Assembly: GCA_937873715.1 (NCBI GenBank)
Contig: CALMYJ010000012.1
Coordinates: 1 to 64,000 of the forward strand
Direction: 5' to 3'
DNA: 64,000 nucleotides
From: an uncultured Chitinophagaceae bacterium
Lineage (GTDB): Bacteria > Bacteroidota > Bacteroidia > Chitinophagales > Chitinophagaceae
Part shown: positions 62,775 through 64,000 of the stretch, piece by piece
Layout: the number at the start of each line of letters is the position of its first letter
Numbering within the stretch: position 1 is the first letter of the stretch
The notes under the pieces: generated by a model
The model's database searches: none
What the model was told of the DNA's origin: nothing
Seen by the model: only the letters and a program-made list of their open reading frames with translations
Made by a program: the position numbers and the translations under genes

Positions 62775-64000
62775 TTATTTTCTAAGTAACATATAAGTAA
62801 TAACAATAGGCAATGCGGTGGATACTGCCTGTACGATGTTGCCGCTGATATCTTTACCCTCAGGTCTTTCAGGAACGGTAATGGTACAACCCTCCTCTGC
62901 CTTGGGATAAAAATGAATGAAGAAGAAGTTTTTGGTACGCTTGCTGCGGCCATTGGCATAAGTAACAAATACTCTTTTGCGCCAGGGCCTTGTACCAAAG
63001 CCTCCAGCCTTATCGATATAATACTTTAGGCTGGCATGATCTTTATCAAAAGCAATTTTAAGCGGCGACTGCACTTTACCCTGCACCGTTACAAAAGGAT
63101 TTACTTCAGGGATATAAATAATGTCGTTCTCCTGTAAAATAATATCGTACTTACTACCCTTTTCTTTCATAGCCCGGTGCAAATCGATGCTTACCGGCTG
63201 GTCCAGGCTCAGCACCACACTATCATTTACTATCAGCCTGCCCATCGAGTCTTTTTTGGGTTTAGTAAAAAGTTTCTCTTTCAGGTAATCGCTTTTTTTA
63301 CGGTAGAGCATGGCACCACCCAGGTTGGCATTATCTAAAATACCCCCTGCTCTTTCGATATAGCTGGATAGTCGCTCATATTTATCGAGCCGGGGATAGG
63401 CACCCTGGTATTTTACGAGGCCAACGATATGGATATTTTCCTGCAGTGAAAAAGTTGGATTTTTACGCACATGCACCTGGTCGTAAGGGCGCAGCAATAC
63501 CTGTGCAGCTACCGAATCCAGCTCAAGCGTGGAGCTGATATTATAACTGCGTACAACCGTTCGTGTTGGTTTTAATCCCTGCTTTGCCGAATCCATATCC
63601 ACAATGCTGGCAATTTCTAACCGGCCAAATTCGGCAGAGGGCTTGAGGCCGCCAGATAAATAAATAAGGTCCTGCAGCGTCATACCGCCGTACTTGCGTA
63701 CTTTACCTTCTTTGCGTACTTCACCATCGATGTACACAAATTGCTGGTCGGCAAAATCGCTGGTAGAAAATAATTGTATCACATCATTAGGCTGCAGCAA
63801 TACATTGTTTACACTGCTGATATCATCATTTTGATAATCGGTAAGGTTTACCTCCAGTTTATCTGATTTAATATTGGTAGAGTCGCCGGCACCACGAAAT
63901 ATATAAGCCCGTGGCAGGTAGGTGGTATTGGTAATGCCACCGGCTCGGTTAATTACATCAAACAGCCTGTCGTTGGTACGTATTTCATAAACACCCGGGT
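62775..64000 (-). CDS. SLBB-domain polysaccharide export protein (Wza-like), 5'-truncated
   Basis: About 407 residues in the window; the frame stays open to base 64000, so the N-terminus (signal and first SLBB part) lies outside. The visible sequence starts PGVYEIRTNDRLFDVINRAG, a typical SLBB entry. Further SLBB repeats include VYIDGEVRKEGKVRKYGGMT, HIVGLVKYQGAYPRL and VTVQGKVQSPLKIAF. A single C-terminal membrane helix ends the protein. Outer-membrane exopolysaccharide export. Upstream of the Wzz-like gene in the same operon. Confidence 0.9.
   Translation of the reverse strand, partial: PGVYEIRTNDRLFDVINRAGGITNTTYLPRAYIFRGAGDSTNIKSDKLEVNLTDYQNDDISSVNNVLLQPNDVIQLFSTSDFADQQFVYIDGEVRKEGKVRKYGGMTLQDLIYLSGGLKPSAEFGRLEIASIVDMDSAKQGLKPTRTVVRSYNISSTLELDSVAAQVLLRPYDQVHVRKNPTFSLQENIHIVGLVKYQGAYPRLDKYERLSSYIERAGGILDNANLGGAMLYRKKSDYLKEKLFTKPKKDSMGRLIVNDSVVLSLDQPVSIDLHRAMKEKGSKYDIILQENDIIYIPEVNPFVTVQGKVQSPLKIAFDKDHASLKYYIDKAGGFGTRPWRKRVFVTYANGRSKRTKNFFFIHFYPKAEEGCTITVPERPEGKDISGNIVQAVSTALPIVITYMLLRK

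Overview
The window is chromosomal DNA of a member of the Bacteroidota, most likely a Chitinophagaceae-like soil or freshwater bacterium. The basis is the gene content: SusC/BtuB-type TonB receptors with CarboxypepD_reg domains, LytS/LytTR pairs, a propeller-type sensor kinase, paired ileS-dksA, DUF2807/DUF983/DUF2721 genes, promoters of the Bacteroidota type (TAnnTTTG just before the start codon) and an almost complete lack of Shine-Dalgarno sequences. The family-level placement is inference; no rRNA or tRNA gene was seen.

Layout. 1-6678: a type I restriction-modification operon (hsdR, partial; a DUF4062/RecG-like ATPase gene; hsdM; hsdS) that carries two copies of one kind of inverted-repeat element. 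A short copy sits in frame inside hsdM. A full copy with a GxxExxY (PD-(D/E)XK-like) gene sits at the 3' end of hsdS between two 39-bp direct repeats. 6871-18611: dtd, a MazG-like pyrophosphohydrolase, two overlapping LytS-like kinases with a LytTR regulator, a 1026-residue propeller kinase, an S41 peptidase, a GT1 glycosyltransferase and two small envelope proteins. 18646-26997 (minus strand): an FtsX-type permease, rbfA, a DksA-like protein with a histone-H1-like tail, ileS and glyS, with a gene-free but structured 645-bp gap between ileS and glyS. 27188-33455: a cytochrome c and small secreted proteins divergent from an isoquinoline-oxidoreductase-like molybdoenzyme (two subunits) with its XdhC and MocA-like maturation factors. 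33747-39047: a YtxH/holin-X stress-type cluster, a YdjM-like membrane hydrolase that appears to start at CTG, a phospholipase D-family protein and a ComM/YifB ATPase.

39072-44175: a glycan cluster with GT6, GT2, GT11 (alpha-1,2-fucosyltransferase-like), GT2 and an ABC exporter behind a strong palindromic operator. The GT11 plus GT6 pairing is the enzyme pairing that makes blood-group A/B-like epitopes. 44194-54055: small conserved genes, a three-gene TonB receptor locus with a His/Cys-containing small protein, a thiolase, pyrD and a NatAB-like ABC exporter. 54098-60704: a second metal or metallophore uptake locus (Cys-motif small protein, 42-residue membrane protein, TonB receptor, PepSY membrane protein, TonB receptor). 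60757-64000: a RelE-like toxin-antitoxin pair, a YHS-domain lipoprotein, and the end of an exopolysaccharide export operon (Wzz-like and SLBB/Wza-like, the latter running off the window).

The most unusual structure is the GxxExxY inverted-repeat element at hsdS with its miniature relative in hsdM.
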